From Glandiceps talaboti (taxonomy: Eukaryota; Hemichordata; Enteropneusta; Spengelidae): a stretch of 62,000 nt of DNA. A program made the position numbers and the translations under genes. The notes beneath the pieces were generated by a model. That model was not told the DNA's origin and made no database searches. It worked only from the letters and a program-made list of their open reading frames with translations. The stretch spans positions 9,346,776 through 9,408,775 of the forward strand of contig NC_135568.1 of assembly GCF_964340395.1 (NCBI RefSeq). Reading direction: 5' to 3'. This document shows positions 23,330-36,232 of the stretch, one piece after another. Numbering within the stretch: position 1 is the stretch's first letter; each line of letters begins with the position of its first letter.

Positions 23330-24183
23330 ACAATGCACACCATGGCACAATAAAATTCTTACGTTCATATACATGATGACGGATTATCCACATTCCTATG
23401 GTAGAAACAGGGCAGGGTATAAAGACAAAAGTAAGAAGATCATCTTTTATTGTACCGTTGATGGCGTCAGCAAGACCCTACGACGTACTCCTGGTAATTC
23501 CCGGGCCTTCATGTGATAGATATTAGATATAACATTAATTTAATTTTTAAATCGCATTATCGTATGTAACTCCGCTTATAGAATTTCAATAGAAGTGTTA
23601 TGGCAGCACGACACCCATTTTTGAAGTTCGCCATCAAATAAACTATTCTCGACGTATTTTAACGTTTACAACTGCAACTGCCCGTACGCCATTTGGAATG
23701 TTTCCATCCTATATATTTACAGCCATCAAGTCCACATATATGATGTTGGTAGATAAAAAATGTACATCATTTTTAAATTCTATTGTCTTTTTTTCGTTAT
23801 TCAAAGTTTTGCAATAATTATGATATTCATAAATGTTTTAAAATATCATAGCAATGCAAAGGACAAAACATCCCCCAACCAATCAGTGACGAGATATGTG
23901 CAAATTAGGGAGATGTTGTGTATTCCCTATGCTGAGAGGATGGACCCAATGTGTACATCCACATTAAAGGGAGAACAAATGGGAAGCAGATTTGGATGAG
24001 AAGTGGCAAACCGTACACATGGGCGAGGCATTGTGGGAAATAAACTGAGGCATTATGGGAAATCAAGAATGCTAGGAGCTTCAAACTTCTTGAAACAATG
24101 TTCAGACAATCGAGGTCAGCTGTGAGAACAAAAACAAACAAACAGGTCCTTATTGTTTGTTGCTCTTTAATATATATATACAC

Positions 24184-24246
<63 letters not shown>

Positions 24247-26980
24247 CTTTTCGTATTCTAAAGTTTGAAATACTAATATTTACAGAGTTTCCATTAACTT
24301 TAGGTTAGTTACAGTTGTGTGACCATAGGTCATGTGACAATTCTATGCAAATCATGCTGAGGTTAATCGTGCCTTCACTTGTGACGAAACCATGATGCAT
24401 TCCAATCATAGCCTATGTTTGTGAGGACAGGGTCAAAGGTCACGCCAACATTGTATAGCCTCTCGAATGACTGATGTTGCCGTAACTACTTCTGAAGTGT
24501 GTCTTACGTATTCAGCATTGTAAAAGTATCGGCAACTTTGTATGACCCTATTCAGTAAATAGACCATTGAAATATCGGTTCTAGGGAACAATAGTTAGTC
24601 TGTGATTCTATAAAAAGCATCAAGCCGCATTCCCGGCAAGCATTGTTCTTGAGATACGACGCTGTTTCTTAGTTCCTGGTTTAATGTTTTCAAAATTTTG
24701 AAATAACACGTTTTGCGTATTTTTTTCCCGGTAGAATTACATTTTTTTGTAGGTTTCTGCATTTATAACTTAAAGACTGTAAAATGTATAATGACAGCCA
24801 TATCACGTGAAACACAACTTCGTCTGACTTGACGAAAAGCTTACTAAATTTGCAAGTAACATTTCATCGCCTACGTCAACAAAAATCTTTACTCGATCAT
24901 CATGAAAAGAGGCATTGTACCTACTGGCAAAGATTATTCCTAATATTTATAATTTTGCTACATTTCACTTTCAACTTAAATCTTACTAACATCGTAAAAT
25001 TTAATAGTCTGGCTTGACAAACATTTTCCAAACTAAGCTACATTTCCTCGTCTGCGTCTCCAAAAATCTCACTAACATTGCCGAATTTCTTACAAAGATT
25101 GCTATATTTTGTCTGCCTAGCCGCGACAAAATCTCCTTCAGACATAACAATGATACTGTTATCCTATCAGACAATCTACAGTAACAAAATGTGAGCATTG
25201 CGAAGTGCCAGACGACAAAATTGCTAGCGATAAAATAGGGAGATTTTTCGCGCCAAGTGACTCTCTTTCAGATTACATGGTTTCCACTGTATCTGTCTGA
25301 TGGTTTTATTTTAACCGCTGTAAGCAATCCGTCATCCGTAGTTGAAAGGATTCGTTTCAAATTGCACACACTGTACTGTTCCAAACACGAGAGATCATCA
25401 TTGCGAGACAAATTTGTAAACTCTCTCGTTGACGTTTCAAGTTTGATGGCAGATTACGCTAAATTCGATTTTGCGAAAACCACCAAAAAATTATCAGTAA
25501 CTTAGTAATAGCCATGAAAATATAATACTGGAGATAAAACGAGGTGTCACGGATGAATGGCTCGAACACACCCGGGATGCATACCTGGCCGATTTAACAT
25601 TATCTTTTCAGACTAGCTTGTCAAAGTGCCCGGAGTTCAATACCTCTCACAAATTATCAGGTATCATAATCATTGTTACTATATGACGTAGTCGCCATTA
25701 CTATAAATGCCCCAGACTTTTCTGTGCTTTCATCGCATATGCATCTACTTCATGTATTTACGAGGTCCACTCTTAACGTCGGCCCTAACCACACTAAGCA
25801 GTAAACACCACATCTAGGATAAGGAAATGTTAGGCCTTCCACTTCAAAATAAACATAATACTTTACATTACAATAACTGAATCTCTGAACACAACTTACT
25901 CTACGGATGAACATGAAGTCTTACAATAGACAGTGCATACAAAACTTACAATATATATTTCTACCAGGCCGAGAGGCCGTTAAAGAAAATCATACATATG
26001 ATTTTCGATGAGAAAAGTTAATCCTGCAATTCTTGATGGAGTGATAGTATCACGAACTAATTGTCTTGAGGTCGATCGCTAAATTACTGTTTTATTCGCA
26101 TACCCATCTTACTTCACTTGGTATTTTGGGAGTATATAGTGTGAGGCAAACATGGTGTAACTATACCTCTGGTCTAAAGTTTTTGGGATTCAGTGACCCC
26201 TATTATAAGTTTGAAAAGACGGGACATGAACAGGAACGATACATGATATGCGATATACACACGCGTTTCTCTGAGGTGTTTGCACTTCGTTCAACGATCT
26301 ATGGACTAGGGAGAGGGAATTCTAGTAAGTCTGCAGACTTTCTTTCATAGTTGTTATCATATTTATAGGAATGGAAATCGTAACATACCTCGGGAATTCA
26401 AATAGCGCCTCTTAACACTCCATTATTGTACCTGAAATTCTTTATAAACACGTCGTTATTGATTCTTTTCCTGACCGCCCATCATTTCCTCATGAAGACT
26501 AGTCCTAGGCTAATAATTTGTCTTCACATTCCAAGTTGTACTTAGTTAGGATTTAAGACATGTATATAAGAAAAAATACTGACCTGGATAATACCTGATT
26601 CCCAACGTAGATTAGTCGGAGCTGTAACTGTTGTGTTTAATTTGTGAAGGCGTCGCCAACGATCTCAGGTCGTCTTCACCCTCGCAACTTGAAGGGGTGT
26701 TTATTATTCATATATTCAGATACATTGTACATTCGCCGTCACTGGAGGCGCTCCAAGAGTCTCCCTCGCCACAATTCGTGTGATTGTAGAAGCACATGTA
26801 ATCTAACATCGATCAATGGTATCATTCTGAGAGTTGAGTGAGTCTCAGTTGCATTATCTCACGCGAAAGCCGTCCATTGAATTATAAACATTCAATTGTT
26901 TTACCTATCCCAACTTCAAAAGTACAACTGTTGATGAAAGAGTGGGATTTGAACCTGGGACTAAGTCAAGCTGAAAAATG
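23330..26980. other. Non-coding region upstream of gene A
   Basis: Expected to hold the gene A promoter and 5' UTR exon; neither can be placed. Contains (TA)n at 24183-24243. A TATAAAA at 24611 has no gene assigned to it. Open frames here are short and match nothing I know. Confidence 0.45.
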
Positions 26981-26989
26981 GTTTTATGA

Positions 26990-27420
26990 AAACACAACAC
27001 CAATCACATGATTCAATAATCAACACGTGGCTAGATCTCTTGCATTGATTGGTTGACTCAACAGTCAACAGGTGGTTAGATCTCTTGATTTGATTGGTTG
27101 ACTCAACAATTAACAAAATATGGTCAGGACTGTTATAACTGATTGATTCAACAATCAATGGTTGGTTGGTTGACTATCTCGCACCCATCAAACACGTATT
27201 CAAATATCTTGGCTGATTGGTGCAATGCTGAACAGCTGATTAGATCTCGTTATTGATTGATTGATTGATTCATGGCAAGATGCCTTGATAGGTTGATTAA
27301 ATGTCGACAGGTGGTCAACTCTTAAGGATCATGATTGGTCGATTCATGAATCAACAGGTGGTTAGGTTAGATCTATCTATATGCCTATCAAGTTCAACAA
27401 TCAAATGGTGAATGACCTTT
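26990..27420. repeat. Degenerate minisatellite, about 50-bp unit
   Basis: Variants of TTGATTGGTTGACTCAACA, GTCAACAGGTGG and TTAGATCTCTT recur along the block. Copies decay toward the right. Confidence 0.65.
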
Positions 27421-27539
27421 GTCGGAGAGGAGAAGAGTAACAACGCATTGCAGCAATTGGACAGCTGAGAGATTCCTAAGATCGTGTCAGAGGTATAAAG
27501 CTGAAGTGACTTGACTTTCAAATAAAACAATGTTATTAT

Positions 27540-27557
27540 ACTAAATAAATAAATATA

Positions 27558-27600
<43 letters not shown>
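27540..27600. repeat. (AATA)n microsatellite
   Basis: About 60 bp of AAAT. Possibly the tail of a retroelement, but nothing upstream shows one. Confidence 0.85.
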
Positions 27601-27678
27601 CGAATTCATTGTCATATGTGACATACAAGTACATTATTTAAAATTGCCATTCCATGTCTTGCTGAAGCCTAATAAAAA

Positions 27679-28010
27679 AAGGTTCCGTTCCGGTTACCCG
27701 ACCCCATCTAGTTTTTCACACCGTCGGACCCTAAACGTGTTTTAACGTATTCGAGAAATACAATAATACAATCGCGGAAATTGTGAAGTCTCATAAGGAA
27801 TAGTGGATAAAGTAACTGACATCAACTTAAAAAGACAGTATAGAACTGCTCTTCCAATCTGTAATGGCTGTACATCTGATGAGAAGAAACCAATAACACA
27901 GAGACCATATAAACGAAAAACATAACTACCTGAACTAGATCGACACTCACATATGAAAATACATATATAGATTTAAAAAAAAAAGATAACTACCCACTTA
28001 CTCTAAACAC
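27679..28010 (+). repeat. Interspersed repeat family R1, copy 2
   Basis: Same block order as copies 1 and 3: GGTTACCCGACCCC-x-TCTAG, ACCCTAAAC, TATTCGAGAAA, AATCGCGGAAATTGTGAAGT, ACTGACATCAACTTAAAAAG, TCTGTAATGGCTGTACATCT, CCAATAACACAGAGACCATA. Confidence 0.85.
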
Positions 28011-28604
28011 ATTTTTTAATGCCCGAGGCCATTATTTTTAAATATAAAATGAAAATATCCCCTGCAGCAAGATATGGAATTCTATTTGGCAAATAACACA
28101 CATATATATGAAAGCAAAAAATAATTTCACACCACTTCTATTTTTCAAATCAGAATGAATATCTGTTGACAATTCTTTATTTTGTTACTCTAGATACAAC
28201 TTCCGCATAATGCTGCTTCAATCTATAAAACACATGAGGGTAAATATGGTCTTTTCTCAATATATATATAGTTGTTGTGCGTTAAACGTGTAAATACAAT
28301 TTCGATAATTGGATGATAACTGTTGAGAATGCAAACATTCTTTTACAATGTGCGTTATTTCGAAAAAGCTTTTGTACATAATTTTTATAATACAAATCAA
28401 TGATTTAGCCTCATATAACAGTTGTTCTTGTTGTGAGGCATCGTCATAAAATCCGTTTGAAAAAAATGACACAAACTTGTCAAAAGAAGAGAAATTATGA
28501 ATGAAATTCAACCAGTCTTTGAGGTGACAGCTTACACCCAGCAATCATAATACATACGCCTTTTCTCAAGTAGCTCTAGTGCTAGGACACCAATTTCAGC
28601 TACG

Positions 28605-29145
28605 TGAGTTGAGTTAGGTTAGGTTAGGTTAGGCCTGATCTATGGTTGGTTTTGATCAGTCATAGAACTTGGTGATCGTTGGTCTATCGTTTTGTTAGGT
28701 TAAGTGAAGTTGAGTTGGCTTTGGTTAGGTTAGATTCAGTAATTTTAGGTTATATTAGATTATGTTTGGTAAGTTTAGATTAGTTTCGATTGGGTGCTGT
28801 TGGGTAATGTTGAGTTGATTGGGTTTGGTTTGGTTAGATCACGTTAGGTTAGGTTAGGTAGGTAGGGTTGGGTTAAGCACTATAGGGCAGAGTAAAGGTT
28901 GAGTTGTGCTATGTGTTAGGTAGTAGTCTTTGGTTTGTTTGATTTGGTTAAAATTGAATAGGTTTGACTTGATTATGTATCATTAGGTTAGCAAGAATTT
29001 CTTGGGTCAGATTGGGTTAGGTTAGGTTAGGTTAGTTTAGGTTAAGTTAGGTCAGGTCAGGTCAGGTCAGGTTAGTTTAGTTTAGGTCAGGTCAGGTCAG
29101 GTTAGGTCAGATTAGGTTAGGTTAGGTTAGGTTAGGTTAGAGCTA
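28605..29145 (+). repeat. Degenerate TTAGG-type array
   Basis: Pentamer GTTAG repeats with GTCAG variants. The purest blocks are 28609-28633 and 29109-29141, with about 450 bp of decayed GTTRGRTT sequence between. It ends about 50 bp past the P450 stop codon. Confidence 0.85.
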
Positions 29146-29192
29146 GGAACACCTAAAGCTCCCGTTGCTGACGTAAAAGATATTTGACATGT

Positions 29193-29374
29193 CTACAGTC
29201 TTTGCTTGATGCACACTTTGTATGGTGTCGGGGAAAGAGATATTCCGATGTGTGGATCTTCAGTTGGTCGACGTTCTCCTGGTGGAATTTTGAAGTGAAA
29301 CCGATGCATCAATGTACAAAAGAATATGAAGAGTTCTGACTTTGCTAGGTGTTCACCGAGACACGCCCTTGGAC
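29193..29374 (-). CDS. P450 exon 5: heme-thiolate loop and C-terminus
   Basis: Acceptor TTTCTTCCAG|GT, then PRACLGEHLAKSELFIFFCT with the ligand Cys, IPPGE and the final strand pair, ending CIKQRL and TAG. Confidence 0.93.
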
Positions 29375-32300
29375 CTGGAAGAAAGCAGAAGGAAAGCAAA
29401 TAAGGTTAAACTTTTTAAGTACAAATATGTGTCATGTACTATAATAAAGTAATGTGTCAGGCGGAGGCTAAGTTGATAATTTGAAATAAATATTTGGGGT
29501 ACTCTAGATCAAATACTAACAATTCACAGTTCCTAGAATTAATTTAGCTACAGTTTAGGTATTGTGTCATATTGGCAGCCTCGTTTTGAAAGAAAACAAA
29601 TTTAACAAAATTTAACAAAATCTGTATATCGACAATTGAACCCTGGAGCTCTCTTTCGACAACCCTTTCTATGAATAAACTTATGGGGGCTTACACGCAA
29701 TGCTGAGAATACCCTAAATTCATACAGCAACTGTAATCACATGACTGATTAAGAGAGAAAGAGAAGGATTATCAGAGACCAAACGTTGATGAGTGAGATT
29801 TGTGAATGGTGACACAGTTTTTCTTGCTTGTCCCTAGTCGCGTAGTCTGTGAGGTACAGCGTGCTGGGGTGGTAGGTGTCAATCGAGCGATAGGGCGCCA
29901 CGACATGGCATGCCCCATCGCCACCTTTTTTGTTATCCAAATTAGCGATGATCAAATGACATTCATACCGTCTTCGGGTTGTGGGTATCTACACCCCATA
30001 GAGCCAAGATTGCATTGCCTTTAATGAAATCGTACCTGTAGAAAATGGTAGAAAAGATTCAGGTCTAATGACGTCTCCATTTTCATCTATCATTCTGTTT
30101 GGATCAAATTTACTAGGTTCGGGCCAGAACTTCTCATCCATGTGAACAGACCATATATCGTTTATGACAACGGAGTCCTTTGGTACTATGTAGTCGCCGA
30201 GAGATGACGTCATCAAAGCACTGTGAGGCGAACCAATAGGTGCCACTGGTCTTATCCGTTGAATTTCAAGCAGCGTTGCTGACGTGTATGGTAACATTGC
30301 TCTATCGTTTAGCGATATAACTGCACTGGGATCTGTTGGTAGAATAAAACATGACAGAAAATTATAGTTATCTGAAATATTTAGAGATATGAATTAACAA
30401 AAGTTTATTGACCACTTTTCACGTAGTATGTGGAAGTGAGGGGTTCAAAGCAAAGTAAGCAAGTGCAACTTTAAAAAAGAGTCAAGAATTATTAGCTCTC
30501 CCAAGTCAGGGCTTGCTTCCATCGTCTAACCTTGGTCTATAAAACCTGATATCCGGGCCTCATATACACTATATCATAGTATGAATGGTGAAATATATTT
30601 GAAATAAATACTATGGTGAAATACATTTGAAATACATACTATACAAACTTTTGGTGATAATGTTGCGCGTGATATTTATTAGGGGATCTTCAGTAACTGC
30701 AAATTACAGGTGGGGAGGAGTTTTGGCATGGGGAGGGGTCACATTTTACAAATCCAGGTTCTCGGTGGAAGGGACACATTTTGGAAAACGGAATTAGGGG
30801 CGGGTAACATTCTGACTTATTTTGATATATAATTTCGCATAACTTTGTGATTGTTGGCATCCCACCACTGTCACATCCCACCCCTGTTTCACCCCCACCA
30901 CTGCCACCGTTGTTACATAATATCAGAACATAACATTAAGTCAGATCGCTGCTTACAATCATGCAATTAATCAGTTGTGAGTTTTTTGTGTGAGGAGATG
31001 AGAGCGGTGGGTCTCACAGGAGTGAAGAGAAAACAGTGTGGTAAGATAAAGGGGTATGTGGTGAGGTGAGGATGTTGACCTTGGTCAAGACAATGTCAAT
31101 AGTGTGCCGAGCTTGGGGGGTTTGGTTCTTCAATTCTGCCAAACAAGGGAATTAATTAATGCAGTGTTTCCGCACAATAACAGACTAATGTGTGGCATGC
31201 ACAATTTACTATATGTTAGTACTAGTGTGAAGCAACAATGACTTTAAAATCATCACCATAGCGGCATGCAGCGGTGGGATCTAGTCCTTTTTGCCATTGA
31301 TTCTGGGAGCCGTGTCTGACAGCATATGCTTAACCCATAATGGGGAGGGCCATGTCTTAGGCAACGGAATCGGTGGAGGGCCATATTTTATGCAACAAAC
31401 CGGGGTTTTATATCCACCAGCAGCCCTCTCCCTTGTAATTTAAAATATAAGATAAATGCGTGTCCTAAGTATTTGAGTAAAGTGTTCTAGGCCATGATAC
31501 AGAAAATTATTACAGGTGTAGGCACGGCAAAGCTCGTGATTTCTCCATAGAACATGTTTTTGGGTATATGATAACTTTAACGCTGACAAGTACCTTTTCC
31601 AAGACAGTCATCCAATTCTTGCTGCACTTTGTCTTGTACATGTGGATATAGCACCATATAAAGAACCGCCCAGTTTAGGGTCGTTGCCGTAGTTTCAGTT
31701 CCCGCCAAGAAGAAGTCGAGTAGAAGATATTTGAGCTGCTCATCGGTGAAGGACTCGTATGTTTCTTTGTTGTTCACGTAGATACCAGAATTCAGTTTCT
31801 CCTGTTTTTCCAAGAAAGCGTCGATGATATCAGTAAGTTGTTGCGGATCAAAATTGTTCTTATGTTCGTTAATTATTTTCTCCAAATAGGCAACTATCTT
31901 CTCGGTTGGATTTGCTAGATCTATAAACGACAGTCTCTTGCGTATTGGTCGGGGCAACACACTTGCAATTTGAAACAGAAACTTAAACGGATTTGTGTTG
32001 AATTGTTCGTTCAGTTGATCCAGGAGATATTTTAAAGTGATGTCATCATATTGGTAGCGTTTACCGAATGTTATTGAGAAGATGACATTAGCTGTACCCA
32101 GCTGAAGGTATCGACCAACGCTAATAGCCGTCCCCTCTGTGATTTTCATGAGTTCGTGTAAACCTACCGCTTCGTTTTGAATACGTCTTTCCAGGGAGTC
32201 TCCTTGTAAGCCAAAACATCGCACGCACCTTAAGGCAAACTTCTTCTGTTCTACTAACCCTTTGTCAAAATGCCTGGTAATTATTCCTAATTAAAATATA

Positions 32301-32886
32301 AAACAAACAAACATACACCCATGTTAAAGTTATTAGAGCACGACAACAGTTCGATTCACACATGTACACCACGCATGCGTACGATAATCGGTATCTGAAC
32401 ACCAAACACATATTTCTTTGCTTTGCTGTACCGCGAACGATACTTTCAGATGAGCAATCTACCCTGTCAGTCAGTCAGTCAGTCAGTCAGTCAACAAACA
32501 AGTTCTAGTCGTAAATCTGAAGTAAAGCCAGTTTCATTGGCTAATTATCTGTAATTCGTAATGTCGCCGGCGAATCCAAATACCTTACGATTCGTAAGGG
32601 ATTACAGGACGCCACCACAGGGGAGATTTCGCGATCGGTCTTTCGTTTTCAAGAAGACAACTTGATGGCGCTTTATTCCATACGTTTATGGTTTGAAGTA
32701 ATGACCAGAAAACGTTGAACCACAGAACACCAAGGAACCGTGTTAAACAAATAAAACAAAAACAAACAAAAAACAAGCAAAATAATTAAACAAATAAATA
32801 AATAAAAATAACAAAAAACAAACAACATATGTATTAGTACTGTTTCTATATACGAATCCATAAGGCCCGTTTATAATTGATTGTAT

Positions 32887-32917
<31 letters not shown>

Positions 32918-33362
32918 TTAGTTATGCATGACTGTGTTAAAATAGTATTTTCATTTATTCATGCATATTTGTACGTTTTATTTGTTTTAAAAAGATTCAT
33001 GAGATCCCTGTTAGGAAACGGGCGCAAATTCTTGTTGGATAATCATCCGAAATGTACCCTGTGTATAAAGAGATGGCGTAATTAGCGTTCCCACACGATG
33101 TCATTAATAATGAATTGGTAAACTAGTAGACAGGACAAGCTAATCACTGAGACAACATTTTCTGATCAATGCAGTTTTTTTTTTTTTGCAAAACGATTTA
33201 GTAGAGCAGTATTTAATTTGGTTGAACCGTTCATACGTACGTACGTGAAAGAGTAATCTAAGTTTATATGTTTGAATGCTGAACCATTTGTTGTTTTTGC
33301 TAAGCGTGTGTGTTGAGAGAACTAAGTTCAAACTATCAACGAAGGTTCTAAACCATGATAAC

Positions 33363-33395
<33 letters not shown>

Positions 33396-33424
33396 TACTG
33401 ACAGACAAATGCACGCAACCGCAC

Positions 33425-33455
<31 letters not shown>

Positions 33456-36102
33456 CAGACAGAGACACACGCAGACGCACGCACGCATGCACGCACACAC
33501 AGAAACATATAATACACTCAACACCAAAACAATATCACCCTGATGCCTAATCACTTATAGTTAAATTTTAAAATGGAAGATACATCTAATTATGTATCAC
33601 TTGAATTGATGCAGTATTTTTTTTTCAGATCGCCTCCACACAGACTTGGCAGACAGTCAAACAGATGAAGATATAACATCAAAAGAAATTCATGACAGGT
33701 AAACACTCCAAAAGGACATTGATAATCTCTGACACCTTTATCAGTCACGGTGCGGTAACTAGTCGGCACATGACGACATTTAATTTGGCAGAGTTTAGAG
33801 CGAAACAGTATCATGTAATTTATGCTCTCCCATCGCTATTGTCACTTAAAAATATCTTACCTTTCCCACCAGCCCCAAAAGATTTAATGAAGATCTCAGG
33901 ACGACCGGCGAAATCGTTTCCTTTATTCACAAGAACCTCTCGATTTGCTTCTATTTTGTGACATACAACCATGTACTTTGGACCAATCTGTTATGATAGA
34001 TAATGAGATTGATTGATAAATTTACTGATTACGATCGTGATCGGTAGTAATATGACTCAGCACTATTATAGGTAGTCTCGCTACCAGACTCGTGACTATC
34101 GTCCCTAAGCTCTGTAAGGCGCATGATGCCGTGAGAAGTGGGGAACTTTAGTCCCGAGTCAGGCTAGAAGCGTTTGGAAAGGAATGTGGTATCGTCATTA
34201 TCTGGGTTGGCAAAAGTATGCAAATAACATGTCAATGCAGGTCACAGTCCTACGATCATAACAAATGCACGTGGTGGTAATATTTGTTTTCCTGAAGGCT
34301 ATGGTATCTAAGGTTATGGTTAAAGTATATGGTGACCACAAAAATAATTATTGACCGACTATTATCCCCATAGCCTGGGACACTGTGCCCTCTGGTTGTC
34401 CTTTGTGTCACACTGCGCGCGCATGCCTTTCAGAGACTTTGAATCAGAAATTAATATCCTGACTGGTATGCGCAGAAATCAATACAATATTCATCAATAA
34501 TGTTGATTATTATTCTTATTTGGAAAGGTTGAAAAGTGCCAAACAAGTTTAAGATAGATTAATGGTAAAAAGGAACCAATGGCCAGTGAGTGAAGCGTTG
34601 TGAAAATGACGTGTATGAGATGAGATGAGGTCGAGGTGGGGGTACAGTCGTATCTGTGTGACGTGCATATGAGATGAGGTGGGGTACAATCGTATCTGTG
34701 TTATTTATGTACTAAGTTAATCGCACAGAAACAGTTCTGTACACCCACTCTGAAACCTTTAACCTCGATTTGGTGCATGCATCAGCCCTTGCCTGGCAAC
34801 ATGGCAAAACTGAACTGTATCATGCTAAAGTCTGTATAATACCATTAGGCGCCATTTAATTAAATTCCTTGTTTGCCGTCCGCGTGCGGCAAGGTTTTTT
34901 GGTAGATTTAGAAAAAATACACACATTTCTTTTTGCTCAAAATATTCTCACATAGCAATATTTTGTACCATTGTAAATGGAAAGACCATTCAAATATCTT
35001 GTCAGAATACCCTCACATATTTCTAAATAGTTATTTAACTTTAAGACAATCAAACTTTGAACTTCGACATTTACATTTAACAAGTGTAGTAAATTTAGGT
35101 ACAGACAGAAAATGGATTAACAGGAAAGTGAATTTTACATGACATTTTCTGTGATGTTTTTTTCTGTCTGCCTGGTAGTTTTTTTGGGGGAAATTCAAGG
35201 ACGGTAAACAAATTATTTAATTGAGCGTGTGGCAATATACGGCCAGAATATTGTACGCAAAGTGGTAAACTCTATTGTTTATATCCGGTGGCTTAGTATT
35301 TTGTTTTTCAAATGCTATCCTGGACATTAAGTTGTGACCCTCATAAAAAAGAATCAGTTTTGGCCAGAGCATTTCCAAATGAATGCACGCACGGTACATT
35401 AACACATATCGCACATTGATAAACACTACGTTTACAACAAAATGTAGCATGCATTTCTACAATTTATTTCAACGATGAGATAGCACCAACAGGGGGCAAG
35501 GTTGTTTTTTAAAGGCCAGGGTGTCAGTCCCAGGTTCTCTATCATGTATCGCTATGTTATCTTACCAGTGGAACCAATATAATTATATGGATTATTCTTT
35601 TGTTCTGGACCAACTTTTTCTAATAAAGCTCTACCAAACCACATTTCAGCCAAGTTTGTCGCTTAACGTACCAGTAAATTCGATGCCATTCTGATTGAGG
35701 AGGGACGCTGATGACGCTGGGGATGGTGGTCGTGTTTTGGATGGGGTGGGGTGGGGTGGGGGGTGGGGGTGGATGGAGTGGATGATCGTTTCGTTTGAAA
35801 GTTGTTTTGGAGCAAACTAATTAGTGAATGAGTCGAGTACAACGCATGGGTATTGGGAATAAAAGTTTTGACAAAAATACGACTGACTTTTGACAATATT
35901 GCCGCCTTACCTTAATGCTAAAGACGTTGCCATACTGCGTCGCGTACTGCTTGAACGCTGAGATTGGATTCCTCAGGATGGGTATTAAGCAGCCAATGAT
36001 AGGCAATCCGTCAGGTCCTGGGGGGAAATACTTTGGACGAGGTTTATAGATAAATTTATACCCAAGATAAAGACACAGCAAGACTATTAAAATTGTTGCC
36101 AT
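29193..36102 (-). CDS. Cytochrome P450, CYP2-type, complete in five exons
   Basis: Exons 36102-35911, 33987-33861, 32286-31594, 30332-30036 and 29374-29193 join into 1491 nt (496 residues), usual for microsomal P450s. Order: N-terminal membrane anchor (about 2-19, TILIVLLCLYLGYKFIY), the hinge PRPKYFPPGPDGLPIIG, GNVFSIKIG and NDFAGRP as in CYP2 proteins, I-helix AGTETT in exon 3, K-helix EIQR (360-363), FWPEPSKFDPNRM (PERF region), and the heme loop FSTGPRACLG with Cys441 as thiolate ligand. It would be an ER haem monooxygenase using electrons from NADPH-P450 reductase; substrate unknown. Odd point: the C-helix WxxxR is L117-x3-K121. Junction phases are 0, 1, 1, 1. The ATG has ACCATGG context. 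CYP2 clan is likely, subfamily not assignable. Confidence 0.93.
30036..30332 (-). CDS. P450 exon 4: K-helix and meander
   Basis: 297 nt, acceptor CTACCAACAG|AT, donor TCTACAG|GTACGA. Contains LPYTSATLLEIQRIRPVAPI (ExxR), YIVPKDSVV and FWPEPSKFDPNRM, ending at FLPFSTG just before the heme Cys. Confidence 0.92.
30680..31440. repeat. Degenerate GGGCCACATTTT-type repeat in P450 intron 3
   Basis: The phrases GGGTCACATTTTACAAATCC, GGGACACATTTTGGAAAACG, GGGCCATGTCTTAGGCAACG and GGGCCATATTTTATGCAACA recur in the same direction. A decayed dispersed or tandem repeat with no coding potential. Confidence 0.5.
31594..32286 (-). CDS. P450 exon 3: C-helix to I-helix
   Basis: 693 nt, acceptor TTTTAATTAG|GA, donor GAAAAG|GTACTT. 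Begins IITRHFDKGLVEQKKFALRC, includes the usual F-G region and ends after the I-helix (LLDFFLAGTETTATTLNWAV) at ELDDCLGKG. One exon here covers what several exons encode in vertebrate CYP2 genes. Confidence 0.92.
33361..33500. repeat. (ACAG)n/(ACGC)n microsatellite in P450 intron 2
   Basis: ACAG arrays interrupted by AAATACTG and AATGCACGC, turning into CACGCACGC at the right. Confidence 0.9.
33861..33987 (-). CDS. P450 exon 2
   Basis: Acceptor ATCATAACAG|AT, donor GGGAAAG|GTAAGA. Encodes IGPKYMVVCHKIEANREVLV then NKGNDFAGRPEIFIKSF and a GAGGK loop. NDFAGRP is the usual B-helix landmark of CYP2 proteins. Confidence 0.88.
35911..36102 (-). CDS. P450 exon 1: membrane anchor and proline hinge
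   Basis: 64 codons ending ...GNVFSIK with donor TTAAG|GTAAGG, phase 0. A second in-frame Met 12 codons upstream (36138) gives a less typical N-terminus and lacks the ACCATGG context. Confidence 0.9.
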
Positions 36103-36224
36103 GGTTTTTGGTTTCGCCAATGAGTTGTAAAGCTGCACTCACTGAGAGATCGGAACCTCTGGTCGAATATATTAGTGTGTCAGACTTTGACGTAAATTAG
36201 CGGAGACTGGGTAGTATCCGAGGG

Positions 36225-36232
36225 TTTATAAA
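36225..36232 (-). promoter_or_regulatory. TATA box of the P450 gene
   Basis: TTTATAAA about 123 bp upstream of the ATG on the gene strand. It would put transcription start near 36198-36200 and give a 5' UTR of about 95 nt without an intron. Confidence 0.55.

Noticed and set aside
26066-26350. 94-codon open frame upstream of gene A
   Set aside because: No recognisable domain and no neighbouring exon. Length is within chance expectation for 62 kb in six frames.
29806-30024. Plus-strand open frames across the P450 exons and introns
   Set aside because: Antisense shadows; the minus strand carries the P450 with consensus splice sites.
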